DNA of 64,000 bases, taken from positions 87,215,285 to 87,279,284 of the forward strand of contig NC_079488.1 of NCBI RefSeq assembly GCF_020520425.1. Direction: 5' to 3'. The DNA comes from Spinacia oleracea. Lineage: Eukaryota > Streptophyta > Magnoliopsida > Caryophyllales > Amaranthaceae. A model generated the notes under the pieces. The model did not search any database. It saw nothing but the letters and a program-made list of their open reading frames with translations, and was not told where the DNA came from. Positions 47,240 through 58,961 of this stretch are shown here, piece by piece. Position 1 is the stretch's first letter; each line of letters begins with the position of its first letter. A program made the translations under genes and the position numbers.

Positions 47240-50165
47240 CAATAAATAGTTGGTTTTAACTTTTTATATTTTTTTTGGGAAACGAAAAGCAAATTGTGAT
47301 CGTCTAATTCACCTAATTTTAGAAACTTATTTATTTTTTTGTGTGGAAAGGAAAAGCTAGCTAGTTCATTCATCAATCGTCAAAGATTCTATGAGTAACA
47401 TACGGGGATATCTCCTCGGGGAAATGGTGCTCTCAAATTTGTTCAATCCCAAACGAAACTAGCCTAGCAAGGTGATGGGCTACATCATTACCATCCCTTT
47501 TTACATGAGACCATCTAACTGCCTTAAAACAATTGCTTAAGAATAAATTATCATCTAGTACTAGATCAAATTCAGAGAAATAGGTAGCACCTTTTGACAG
47601 TCAACTTATCAAGAATTGGCAGTCTGACTCAATGATCACCTCTTCAAAACCATATCGTCTTCCCAGTGTAACTGCATTTGCGATGGCCTTTGCCTCTACT
47701 TCTTCGACTGGCCAGTGAGTCTTGGTTATCCTTGTTGCAGCAAAAATCACCACACCCCGTGCATCCTTCGCCACCGCCCCAATACCAACCTGGCCCTCGA
47801 CCACTAAGGACGCATCCGTGTTTATTTTAATCACCCCTTGTGGTGGGGCCATCCATCGAGCTCGGCTGCTTCCCTGTTTCTGAGAAGGCCTCGCATAAAT
47901 GCGAGCAGTATAGGCCTCTTGTTCTTAGACTAGTCTCATAACTCGAGCGACCAGAACCGGGTTCGGTGTGCATTTATTATCGAACACCTTCAGGTTTCTC
48001 TATGTCCATATGCTGCACCATGCGAGGGTTGCTCCTCTCTGCTGCACCTTCTTGTCGAGGTGGTTCCAGTCTGCCACCATGTTACACGATGACTCAAAAC
48101 CACGCCAGTTTGTCATCTCCGTACAACCACAGTCCTCCCACAGTTCTTGCACTCGGATGCACTCAAATAGAGCATGCCCCTCATCCTCCTCCTCCAACTG
48201 GCACCACCGACACCTAGCATCGTCAATTAAGTGATGCTTCTTCAGCAAGCTACGGACTAGGAGCGTATTCCTGCATAGCCTCCATAGAAAATGTCAGACT
48301 TTTGGTGAGACTTCCATCCCCCAAATCATTGCCGACGCCGTGTGAATTGCCTCAAAATCGAGGCCCTTACCGAGCATATATGCGGTCTTTACCGAGTACT
48401 CCCTGTCCTTCGAATAAGCCCAAGTGAGCTCATCATTCTTGGTACGACAACTCAACGGAACGGATAGACTGTTGCGTTGTTCCTTGTCACAAAACAAATC
48501 AGAAATAATATCCTCCCTCCATTCTGACGCTTGGTGATCAATAAGACTACTCATTGTGGTGAACTACTCTCTTGCCTCACTTACAAAAAAACCCCCCATT
48601 TTCACTAGTCAACCAAGGGTCACTCCAAGTGTTAATATTCACTCCATTTTCCACCCTCCAAATCATTCCCTCTTTAATTACAGATTTAGAGCTCCAAAAA
48701 CTCTTCAACTACAATAGTAGTCCAAAGTCGATTCAAGGAAGCCACAATTGGGATAATATTTAGCCTTCATGACATTGCCAAGCAAGGACCCATCTCCATG
48801 TACTAAGCGCCAAGCTTGTCTACCCAACAAAGCATCGTTAAAGACTAAGAGGTCCTTAAACCCCATTCCACCCACGCATTTGGATGTGCACATACCTTCC
48901 CAATTTTTCTAATGGGTCTTCCTCTTCGTACCATCACTGCCCCAAAAGAATCTGGCCATTGCCGAATTAATGTCGCTTTTTACGGAGGACGGAAGTTTGT
49001 AAACCCCCATCAAATAAGTTGGAAGTGCTTGGATGACTGCCTTCAGTAGTACTTCCTTACCCGCCCTTGAGAGAAGCTTTTCCTCCCACCCTTGAATCTT
49101 CTTGCAAACTCTATCAAGTAATGCACCAAAAACTTCCTTCTTTGACATTCCCACAACTGTCGCTATACCAAGATATTTCGCATGCATATCCACCCATGTT
49201 TAGGACCCCCATCAACTCCTCCTTACGCTCCATACTGACTCCTCTACTAAAAGAGACTTCCGACTTCTCGTAGTTAATTTTATGCCCGGATGCTATTTCG
49301 TACTGGTTGAGTATATCAACTATCAAAGAGCACTCTTGTCTGTTCGCCCTAGTGAAGAGTAGGCTAGTCTGCAAAAAGAAGGTGTGAGATTGCTGGTCCG
49401 TTACGGCTTGCTTTCACTCCATGTAAACGTCCCTCCCGCACTTTATTTAGAAGTAAGCAAGAAAAAAGCATCTACAACAAGAATGAATAAGTAAGGAGAC
49501 AAAGGGTCCCCTTGCCTTAACCCCCCGGGAGGGGGTTATCAAACCATAAATTTCCCCATTTATAATGAAAGAATAAGAGACTGTCGACACACAATTCATC
49601 ACTAAATTAACCCACCTTCCATCGAACCCCATAGCCAGAAACAACTTTCTTAAGAATCCCCATTCAACTTTATCATAAGTATTACTCATGTCAAGTTTAG
49701 TGCAATGTGGCCCTTTCGACCCTTACTCCTCCTTTTCATCGAGTGAAAACATTCTAGGGAAATTAGGACATTATCAGTGATCAGCCGACCCAGAACAAAG
49801 GCACTTTGATTTTTTGAAACAACACCTGGAAGCACATGTTTCAATCTCAAGACTAAGGATTTCGACACCAGCTTGTAAAGATCGTTACATAAACTAATTG
49901 GTCGAAATTTCGACATGTTTTTAGGGGATTTAACATTTGGGATCAAAACAATATTAGTCTTATTTACATGGCTAGGAGATAAAATTCCATGTAAAATATC
50001 CCTAACATAACTAAAAACATCATCCCCAATTATATGCAAAAATCGTTGATAAAAGATAGCATGCATACCATCTGGCCCCGGAGCTTTGCACGGTTGCATA
50101 TGTTGGAGTGCCATATGAATTTCCTCCTTCAAGAAAGGCTTAAGTAAACCTTCATTCATTGTTGG
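47240..50165 (-). mobile_element. 5'-truncated L1-type LINE with RNase H domain
   Basis: Minus-strand blocks in order: reverse transcriptase fingers and palm (50159-49686) with CKAPGPDGMHAIFYQRF, FRPISLCNDLYKLVSKSL and NQSAFVLGRLITDN; DKVEWGFLRKLFLAMGF (49689-49447); a damaged FADD box region (about 49350), where text goes from HLLFA to SLLFTRANRQE only with a frame change; KYLGI...QGWEEKLLSRAGKEVLL (49193-48909); GGMGFKDLLVFNDALLGRQA (48893-48705); a zf-RVT block with CRWCQLEEEDEGHALFEC (48248-48000); and RNase H (47852-47601) with INTDASL and ESDCQFL. Several frame changes and stops separate these blocks. ORF1 and the endonuclease are missing, so it is 5'-truncated and dead. A T-run near 47265-47275 or 47330 likely marks the poly(A) end. 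Confidence 0.9.
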
Positions 50166-51000
50166 CTCTTAATTTTTTCAACGAGGTGTTAGAGGTTAGT
50201 TGTCGAAATTAAATAGTTGTTGATACCGGCGTCCAAAATAACCACTACTTTAATATTGACTATCCTGATGCTACTCCCAATGGCTCGCAGCGCTACTATA
50301 GTCCCTCTACATCAGAGGTTAGACCTTTTGTGGAGTTTTATAAAGTCACATTTGAATTCCAACATTTTATTATTCGATCTTAACTAGTCGCAAACATGTA
50401 GTTATTCTGAACATTTGATTCAAGAATTTTGCGTTGTTTGTTTTTTCTTATACATGTATATGGTTATACTCTTATTTTTAGACAGTGTTGCTTTTTTTTT
50501 TACTCAGATTTTGATATTATATTTCCCTTGTATGCACATTACTTTGGTTGAACTCCCTAATAGTCCTATCAAATGTAGTTAGACTTGAGTTGTTCTTCTT
50601 CTTCTTCTTTGTCTTCGTAGTGTTTTAATTTTAAAATTAAAATTTCTTGTTTTTTCGGCGTACATCCGTGTAAAGATTATTATGTACCTAGTATTATTAA
50701 GTACCTAGTATTTTTTTCGACGCGGTTTGAAACCTAGTATTATTAAGTACTAGTTGAGACAAATCAAACAATACCGCACATAAATATTCAAATTTAATAA
50801 TATTAAAATTAAATTAGAACATTATTGGAATGGAGGGGAAATTGGTGTACGTGAGGAGTGCAATACGATCATAAAATAGATGGATTGGGTTCTAACTTCA
50901 TTCCAACTCATTCCAAATGGCCCTACCAAACGTCTAATATAGAATAATTACCTTTTTCAACAACCAACGATTGATATTGTGCAAGCATAATCCCTGAAAT
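50166..51000. other. Intergenic, no gene
   Basis: AT-rich. At 50844-50866 it holds a 23-bp sequence, starting GGTGTACGTGAGGAGTGCAA, that recurs at 52564-52586 in the promoter of the second hydrolase gene. The following phrase TTCCAACTCATTCCAAATGG recurs at about 51715 as a dispersed repeat. Confidence 0.45.
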
Positions 51001-51184
51001 GAGGTTGGCATGAGTGGTTAAGGGTCTCTTGCTCCTTAACCAAGGTCTCTGGTTCGAGCCTTTGTTATGGAAAAAATCTCAACTGGGAGGGATGCTGCCC
51101 ATCGAGGTACCCATGTAAACTCTCGCGAGAGATTAGTCAACTTGCCGAAGGCGGTGGGAATTCCTCGTAGTAGAACCAAAAAAC
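51001..51184 (+). mobile_element. tRNA-derived SINE
   Basis: A-box-like TTGGCATGAGTGGTTAAG at the start and B-box GGTTCGAGCC at about 51051, with a 184-bp body. Flanked by AATCCCTGAAAT (50989-51000) and AATCCCCGAAAT (51185-51196), a 12-bp duplication with one difference. It lacks a long A-tail and differs from the SINE at 29474, so it belongs to another subfamily. Confidence 0.75.
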
Positions 51185-51779
51185 AATCCCCGAAATAACG
51201 AACTTTTGTACATTTGACCATAATGAAATCAAAAGCAAGCACACATATAGGCAACAAAGCTATAGTTTTTGCATCAATTTTTCGAGACTAATTATACCAT
51301 ATTCAAATTTGTATCAGATGAAAACCATTCACGTGATGGCCAAAACAACAATTCAATCAAGACATATTACAGATGACGAAATTAAAGAAAACCATAATTA
51401 AAAATTGACCTGCTTCAACGTGAATTAACCCACGGGAGAAAATACGACGGTCACCGATGATAGTCACCGAATAGTAATGGTCACCTAATAGTAGGTCGTC
51501 GGTAATAGTGGTCGGCTGCACCCTTCTCTCTCTTCTCTCTTTTGTGAGTTAGGGTTAGAAACTTGGGTGGAATGGATTTTGAATATTTAGGAAAGAGGTG
51601 GGTGTGGGATTCCAGGGGTATGGGAGGGAGATAGACCCACTTGGTATGAGAATCCATTCTAAAAAAGTCCAACCAAACAATAAAATAGATGAAGTGGGTT
51701 CTATGTCCATTCTAATCCATTCCAAATGACCCAACCAGATTGATGCATCGTTAAAGATATATTTATCATATTTTGAGGG

Positions 51780-52190
51780 CAAATTTGTCAAATACAATCT
51801 AGTAAAGTTCTCTATTTGTCAATTACAACTTCAAACTTCTAATTTTGCCAATTACAACCTTAAACTTGTACATTATTTTAAATTACAAACCGAAATCATT
51901 TTCCGGCAAAAACTCACCGGAAGATGATGTCATACTGTTATTAAAAAAATTACGAAGTACATAATATCTATAAAAAAAGTTTTTTGTTTGTTTTAATTCT
52001 TATTTTTCGATTTAATTTAATTTTTTTTTATAGAAATTTTGTAATTTTTTTAATAACATTATAACATCATTTTCCGGTGATTTTTGTCGGAAAATAATTT
52101 CGGGTTGTAATTGACAAAATTAGAAGTTTGAGGTTGTGATTGGCAAATATGGAACTTTATTAGGTTGTATTTGCCAAATTCTTGTATGTT
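51780..52190. mobile_element. MITE with about 100-bp inverted repeats
   Basis: The left arm has AAATTTGTCAAATACAATCT and ATTTGTCAATTACAACTTC; the right arm, reverse-complemented, has GAATTTGGCAAATACAACCT and ATTTGCCAATCACAACCTC. The loop holds CATTTTCCGGCAAAAACTCA in inverted copies. Arm length suggests a Mutator-like origin; no clear target duplication was found. Confidence 0.7.
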
Positions 52191-52702
52191 GGTATAGTCA
52201 CAATATTTTGGTATTTGATGATGAGGTAAACATTAAAATTTACGTTTAATTTTTTTATTGTGGATAATTATTTGTGTGGAATCGTAGTTTCCAAATTTGA
52301 TGATGATATATTAATAGTTATTAGTCATTTTTTAAGTATATATAAAAAATTATACTCAATATATATTATAAAAAAAAAAAAAAAAATTGACTATGAGATC
52401 CATTCCAAGAATGAACCAAACAATATACATGAGAGATAAAATTTATTCCAGGATCAAACATAATAATCGAATCCATACCTCCTGATATGGGACTCTGTAC
52501 TAATTTATTCAGGTTTAACGAATCAAAATACACCAGTATTTTCTGATTTATCGATTTTTGACAGGTGTACGTGAGGAGTGCAATACAAGCATACAACCAC
52601 TGCCGAAGCGGCGAAGCCGTAACCCGTTCTCCTTCCCAAAAACGGAATAAAAGTTAAAATGTACAACTGGGTTTGTAAACTTTTTCGTTCCTTTTCCTGT
52701 AG

Positions 52703-52709
52703 TATAAAA
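52703..52709 (+). promoter_or_regulatory. Probable TATA box of hydrolase copy 2
   Basis: TATAAAA lies 60 bp upstream of the ATG at 52763, in the sequence CTGTAGTATAAAAATGG. The spacing implies a leader of about 30 bases. No upstream ATG-initiated short frame comparable to copy 1 is needed in so short a leader. Confidence 0.5.
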
Positions 52710-52762
52710 ATGGTCGGTCGTAACATTTTATCATTTGCACAAAGTTTTAAAATCAAATTAAA

Positions 52763-55700
52763 ATGTCACTCAAATTTCAAAGAATCACAAAGTATTTGGT
52801 GCTGTCAGCTATACTGGTAATGTCGATCCACAGCAAATGGGCAAAGTCGGCAGACCCAGAGCTGGAATCGTTGAGTCGGGAGCTGTTAGAAGCGGCGAGA
52901 CAACCCGAGTTGTTCGGGTGGATGAAACGGGTTCGGAGAACGATTCATCAGAACCCGGAATTGGGGTTTGAAGAGTACAAGACGAGTGAACTCATTCGGT
53001 CGGAGCTTGAGTCACTGGGAATTCAGTACGCATGGCCTGTAGCGAAAACTGGGGTTGTGGCTTCAATCGGGTCGGGTAGTAAGCCAGTGTTTGCTATTCG
53101 GGCTGACATGGATGCTCTAGCTTTGGAGGTTCCTCTCTCAGTCTCTCTTATCTCTTTCATCAAAATTTTCGGAGTCTATTGTTACTCCTCCGTCTCTTTT
53201 TGTTTTTTACGTTTTGTATTTTTCACGCGTTTTAACGAATAATTAATTTGCATCGAGATTCCTCACTTTTTTTATTTAAACAAGATAAATTACGTTTATT
53301 TATAATATTTTCAATTTTATCAAAATTCTGATATTGGGGAATGAGAAAAATCTATTGTCCCAATGAAAAAGTGTGAGAGATTAAATGACCCAATAAATTT
53401 AATTGGTTAAAATAATAATTAGACACAAATTTTGATAGAATATAAGTTATTTATGTGATAATATAAAAAGAATGTAAAGAACATTTTGAAATACCCAAAA
53501 AGGAAAACGTAAAAAACAAAAAGAGACGGAGGAATAGTAATTATATTTATGATACATGACGATCTTTTGGACAACACCCAGGAAAGAATAATTCACTACA
53601 ATCAGACCAACTAGACAAAACATAACCCTACTACTATCTCAGTTTCACAAAGTTCTTTACGGTTTGAAAAAATGTGCCTAAAAATCAAACTTTCACCATA
53701 AATTCTCACTATTATATCTATAACAAATTATAGTGAGATATCTTGTTAGATTTGTCTCAAAATGTATTTTATAAATGTCAAATTTTTATAATTTTTTATC
53801 ATACAGAATTGGATACATTAATGGTCAAATATTGCACCGGAGTCCGTGTAAATCGCAAGTGTAAAGATTTTTTTGAAACGGAGTTAGTAAGTACTAGGCT
53901 CCGTTTGGTAAGGCGTAAAATGTTTTCATTGTAAAATGATTTTTCATGGAAAATATTTTTCAAGGGAAACACAATTTTAAACTAGTTTTCCTTTGTTTGG
54001 TACCTTAAAGGAAAATGGGAGGAGGTAAGGAGAAAAGAACAAAAAGTGATTTCCCTCACTTTCAAATGGAAAAGGATTTTCCACCTTGGAGGAAGTCATG
54101 GAAAATTGTTTTTCATCCCTTACAGAGGTGGAGATAGGGGGGGCGGCCGACCCCCAACAATTTTAAAAAAGACTAATACATAGTAATAAATACTAAAATG
54201 TATCACTAAATCCTACTTGCCTCAATGGTTATTTCTGGTTTAAAAACACATTTATATTTGTTGATCTAGGGTTCGAATCCTTATACAATACCCGCCCCCC
54301 CAATATTGAATTCCTGGCTCCGCCACCAATCCCTTACCCAACCAAACAACATAAAATGATTGAAAAGGTAAAAATCGTTTTTCATGAAAACGTTTTACGC
54401 CCTACCAAACGGAGCCTAAGAGTGAAAAACCTAATGCAATACAACGAGGTTATTGAAGACTCAAATTCAACTACGTAGTTCAAGTGTACAACCTAAGCAT
54501 AATGCGGGGTCTTGCAGTTGAATAGTTGATAGGCTTTTGTTTTTAAAATCAAATTGATAATTGATAATTGATAATTGATAATTCAAATTCAAAATGGAAA
54601 ATGTAGGAACTGGTTGATTGGAAATATAAAAGCAAAAATGATGGGAAAATGCATGCGTGTGGTCATGATACTCATGTGGCAATGCTACTCGGGGCAGCCA
54701 AGCTACTCCAAGCCAGGAAAGATCAGCTAAAGGTAAACCTGATACGTCCATTGTAAATATTTAGCTCTTTTGATGCCATAGTAGTCTGATTTCTTTTCGT
54801 GGTATATACAAAAAAGGGTACAGTCAAGTTGGTTTTCCAACCCGGAGAAGAAGGTTATGCTGGTGCTTACCACATGCTGAAAGAAGGTGCTCTAGATGAC
54901 GTGGATGCGATTATTAGTCTACATGTCCTGCCAACAGTGCCCACAGGTAGTATTGCTTCAAGAGCTGGCCCTGTTCTAGCTGGTACTGGGATCTTTACTG
55001 CAACAATTACAGGAGTAGGTGCACATGCAGCACAGCCCCATCTCAGTAGAGACCCCATCCTTGCAGCTTCGTCTGCCATTGTTTCTCTCCAGCATATTAT
55101 TTCCCGAGAAACAGATCCTATGGAGTCAGAGGTAAGTTCCATCTTTTACTTGATTCGGTACACAATTTAAGCCATTGTTCTGTCCCTGGTTTATCACTCA
55201 GTTATGCTACTTTATTAGATACCATTACTTACGAGCTTTAGTAACAGTGAGCTCCTCAATTAGACTTCCAATAGCCATAACTCAGGGTTGTCATGGTTTT
55301 CTTATAACAAATGGAACCTCCAAATCTACAATAATATTAATAGAATTAATCTTAACTTGAGAAAATATACAGTCTAATTACCATAACCTTATCATAAACT
55401 GCAACCTGCATATGGTTGTTGACTTTCTCCGTCCCGAAAGGCCACATTTCTATTTTTTAGACTGTCCCAAATAATATACCAGAATGTAATAGACCAGATT
55501 TTTTAGGATGTAAGTTAAGAAAAAAAGATAGAAATTCTCATTAACAAACTAGATGACGGTTGTTTATTCTCGATCTTGATGCAATTAAATCTCAACACCA
55601 AGGTCTCACTGATCTCTTCTGTGTGTAGAGGAACTGATTCTCTTTTTCTCAGTCTCTCCTCTGACTGACTCACTTGCTTACTCTTCTTTAAGCTAATCCT

Positions 55701-56717
55701 AACAAACTGATAGCATTACCAATGTCACCCCTTCTCTATACCCAAAGTATTACACGGTTTAATTTAGTAAGTCAAAATTAAAATTCTCAGTATTACTTTA
55801 ATTATACTCTTGACTAAAAATTCAAAATAAAGAGTACATTTGTACAGTAGTGATGCAAATATGTTAGAAGTAGGATAGTTGTGATATCCCAACTCAGATT
55901 TGAAATCTTTAAAGATGACAATGTCACATGCAGGGTATCATTTATGCTACATTCGTTTTAATTAAATGTTTATGATTCTAGTTGTATTCTCCAGTAATCA
56001 AAATTTTGTGATCTTTGCTTCTTTTATTTGGCAGATATGTGCTGGAATTTTCCTGATATTGTGTGTGTCATGTATCATACAGGTGGTGACTGTTGGGTAC
56101 TTGAAAGGAGGTCAAGCAAGAAATGTGATCCCTGAGAAAGTGGAATTTGGAGGAACCTTTAGAAGCTTGTCCTCTGAAGGTCTCACCTACTTGAGAAATA
56201 GGATTAAGGAGGTAACACTGTTAATTAGCATCTAGTCACATCCACTCTTTTAATCCTAATATTTTCACTATAAATGAGAAATTAATAAGTAAAAATATGA
56301 ACACACATATATACATATACTTGGTAATTGCAGATTGTGGAGATGCAATCTTCTGTTCATCAATGCCATGGTGTGGTGGACTTCATGGAAGATACACCGA
56401 TGCCTTGGCCTGTGATGATTAACAATAAGGCACTTCATGAGCATGGGACACGGGTTGTAGAGGCGCTGCTGGGCAGGTCCAAGTTGGAAGTCTTTCATTT
56501 AACTATGGGATCAGAGGATTTCAGCTTCTTTTCCCAGAAAATGCCAGCTGCAATATTTGTTCTTGGAATAAAGAACGAAACCCTTAAATCGGATATGCCA
56601 TTGCACTCCCCTTACTTCTTTGTTGACGAGGAAGCTTTTCCTGTTGGAGCTGCTTTCCATGCTGCAATTGCACTTTCTTACTTGGAGAACCATGGCGGCA
56701 CTATCAAGTGTGTCTAA
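52763..56717 (+). CDS. IAA-amino acid hydrolase ILR1-like, copy 2 (peptidase M20D)
   Basis: Paralog of the gene at 5498. Five phase-0 exons: 52763-53128, 54607-54732, 54817-55131, 56083-56211, 56334-56717; 439 aa. Exons 2 and 4 have exactly the lengths of those in copy 1 (126 and 129 bp). An N-terminal hydrophobic stretch ([20 protein letters not shown]) looks like a signal peptide for the secretory pathway. All M20D features are present: [14 protein letters not shown] (Cys140, His142), QPGEEG (Glu175/176; the usual Ala is Gly), SLHV (His200), GAHAAQPH with His234 in the dimerisation domain, GSEDFSFF and PLHSPYF. It therefore looks catalytically complete, unlike copy 1. Substrate (IAA-amino acid or JA-Ile) cannot be decided. 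Introns 1 and 3 are the long ones; intron 1 carries several MITEs. No C-terminal ER-retention signal is seen. Confidence 0.93.
53185..53537. mobile_element. Stowaway MITE in intron 1 of hydrolase copy 2
   Basis: Inverted ends CTCCTCCGTCTCTTTTTG and, reverse-complemented, CTATTCCTCCGTCTCTTTTT, running on through TTTTTTACGTTTT on both sides. TA on each side (53183-53184, 53538-53539). Confidence 0.8.
53897..54416. mobile_element. Tourist-like MITE, host to a nested hAT element
   Basis: Ends GGCTCCGTTTGGTAAGGCGT and, reverse-complemented, GGCTCCGTTTGGTAGGGCGT, with inverted homology continuing for roughly 45 bp. TA is found on both sides. Without its hAT insert it is about 306 bp. It lies in intron 1 of hydrolase copy 2. 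Confidence 0.85.
54123..54328. mobile_element. Small hAT element nested in the Tourist MITE
   Basis: 206 bp, left end CAGAGGTGGAGATAGG and right end, reverse-complemented, TGGTGGCGGAGCCAGG. A perfect 8-bp duplication ATCCCTTA flanks it (54115-54122, 54329-54336). An internal GGGTTCGAATCC at about 54270 resembles a pol III B-box. Confidence 0.85.
54553..54583. repeat. (ATTGATA)n microsatellite before exon 2
   Basis: Four to five tandem copies of a 7-bp ATTGATA unit end about 25 bases before the exon 2 acceptor of hydrolase copy 2, in the branch-point region. Confidence 0.8.
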
Positions 56718-57046
56718 AAGGAGCTCGACGGGGGCTTAATGGTAATTAAGTAATGTGATTGGTTTGTATGATTTATGTTCTTAGAGAATGTATCCGCAAC
56801 CGCAAGTCTATGATGTGCAGCCAGTACAGGAGTTTGATACGTAAATAACTACCCTGTCGCCTTCAGGCCCTTCCTTTGAAGGATTAGAACCAAATGAGTG
56901 GTGATAAGCTTTTTAGCAACAATAAGTTCACTTCAGCGAAAGAGAATATAATCTAGCTAAGTGATAAAAGTTGCAACTTAAGACTATTATTTGTGTCATA
57001 TGCATGATGTGTTAGGTGACGTATCATGTAAAAAGTAGGAAACTAA
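56718..57046. other. 3' flank of hydrolase copy 2
   Basis: Presumed 3' UTR and terminator region of the gene ending at 56717. T-rich patches are present, but I see no strong AATAAA signal. No other gene. Confidence 0.4.
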
Positions 57047-57358
57047 GAACATCTCCAATGGTTTTAGCTAGGGACTAGCTTGAAATTTATAAAAGTTTCA
57101 AGCTAATAGCTAGACCATTGGAGTGAAGATAATAAATTAGCTTGGCCAAGCAAATTAGCTTAAACAAGCTAATTTGCTTGACAACTAGCTCTCAAATTTG
57201 CCAAATAAATAATTGACAAGTGGAACAAGTATGACCAATTTAAATAATAAGCTATTTGCTAGCCATTGGAGCATAAATTAGCTAGACAATAAAATAGCTT
57301 GAAATCTTATGTGGCATAACAAGCTAATTGTCAAACTAGCTTACTATTAGAGATGCTC
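57047..57358. mobile_element. Tourist-like MITE
   Basis: Ends GAACATCTCCAATGG and, reverse-complemented, GAGCATCTCTAATAG, flanked by TAA (57044-57046, 57359-57361). The interior is rich in AGCTAG/AGCTAA phrases in inverted order. Confidence 0.75.
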
Positions 57359-57533
57359 TAAGTACTCCGTCTTCTAACATAAATAGAATATTATTAGAAC
57401 TAGAAAAAATAGAAAATATTTAATGTTTTCTCCGTTTCTCAAATATTGGATTATGGTTGACTTTACGCATCCTAACGTATATTTTGACTCTTAATATCTC
57501 GAGTTATGTATAAGTATAATTTATAAAAAATTT

Positions 57534-58330
57534 GTCAGGGCCTCTCTGTGGGACCCACTTTTATAGAATATTACCAAAATACCCCTACTAAAGGAAATTA
57601 CTCAAATGTCCCCGAACACAAACCCTCTAATGGGCTCATATCAGAATCTCGGGGCCAAATCTCAGTCTCTAGCAGGTCCATGATTTCATACCCCTACAGT
57701 TGCTCATATTTACTAATATGCTCTCTGGTATCACTATAAATATGATCCACCTAATCATTTCCCAGGTATGAAATTATTCCTAAACTTACTCTCACTACTT
57801 TTTCTCTCTACAAGAACTGACTTGAGCGTCAGAGAGAATTTTCTCGGGAACCCCCCGAGCCAGTTTACGTTTGTCTTTTGTAGTGAAAAACAACAGCCAA
57901 ATACTAAAGAAACAACAACGTGATTAAAGGAAACAACATCCTGGTTGGCGAAACTTCCCCTTTTTCATACTTAGCATTTATGTGGGGAAGCCAACTACAA
58001 GACATGGTTAATAATCAATGAACCAGGCAACACTCCTCCTCTCATCGATCGGAGTCTCATCCCAACTACGTGTTAAATGCCTACTCCTTGCAACGGAGAT
58101 GATCACGATCGTGATCAAGAGCACGAGAATCACCAGCCCCGTGTTGAAGGTCACCTCGAAATCTGGTCACCCGAAAGGACCTGGACCACATGGCCACTCA
58201 GTTCAATGAGGATATTCGCAATCTCCAGGGAGCTGGGGAGGGGCCTTCGAAGAACCAGCCAGTTCGCCCTATCAGCTCACGAGTAAGTACGACATCCCAC
58301 ACCATCCAAAGGGCACAACCCCGAGATGTA
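57534..58330 (+). mobile_element. Gypsy-like LTR and leader fragment
   Basis: Fossil fragment. A TGTCAGGG-type start, a TATA box (CACTATAAATATG, about 57733) and the phrase CTGACTTGAGCGTCAGAGAG are what I recall from LTRs of TAT-lineage Gypsy elements. Downstream, 58180-58300 has a short gag-like patch (QFNEDIRNLQGAGEGPSKNQ). No pol region and no second LTR are in the window. Broken; age cannot be estimated without a partner LTR. Confidence 0.5.
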
Positions 58331-58455
58331 AGAGAAAGGTTGGGTGACAGGGGCGGACCGATCTAGAGTCAGCCAAGATGCACGGTGGATGATTGAAGAG
58401 CGACAGGTAATACCCAAACTACTATATTTTGTCAACTAATATCATATGTCATATA

Positions 58456-58961
58456 CTCCCTCCGTGTTTTATGGTTACACTTGTTTTCACAGTCTCCAAT
58501 GCACACGTTTTACCTATTAACTAGTATTTGGTCCGGACAATGTCCCGGATTATTATGTGAATAACAATTAATTATTATATTCTTTGATGAAATTATGTTT
58601 GAATTTTTTGCACACGATAATTATTATATATTAGTTTTATATTAATTTTGCAAAGATAACATGTAAAAGTTTATAGCTCAATTGGATAATGCTCTAGTGT
58701 TGAAACTGGAGGTCATAGGTTCATAACATGGACTTATGGATTGAGGGAGAGCGCCACTGTAGACATTTGTATAAACGTCTTTTAATATATAGATATATCC
58801 AATTACATATGATTTTTTTTTATTAAATATAATATTTTGAAATGCACATTGATATAAATCCAACAATATCTCAAACATATTATTTTGATATTTGTAATAG
58901 TGGAAATTTACTGTAAAAGTTTATAAAGTTAAGTATAAATACAAAAAGAAAACAAAGGGAG
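58456..58961. mobile_element. Stowaway MITE interrupted by a Helitron
   Basis: Left end CTCCCTCCGTGTTTTATGG and right end, reverse-complemented, CTCCCTTTGTTTTCTTTTTG, with TA on both sides (58454-58455, 58962-58963). The interior is interrupted at 58521-58793. Confidence 0.7.
58521..58793 (-). mobile_element. Small Helitron, minus orientation
   Basis: On the minus strand it starts TCTATATATTAAAAGACG and ends CTAG, with a 3' hairpin CCGGGACA/TGTCCGG about 10 bases before the end. It lies between A (58520) and T (58794) of the plus strand, the Helitron target. 273 bp and no coding capacity. Confidence 0.75.

Noticed and set aside
47966-48234. Plus-strand 83-88 aa frames
   Set aside because: They are the antisense of the zf-RVT/RNase H part of the LINE at 47240-50165.
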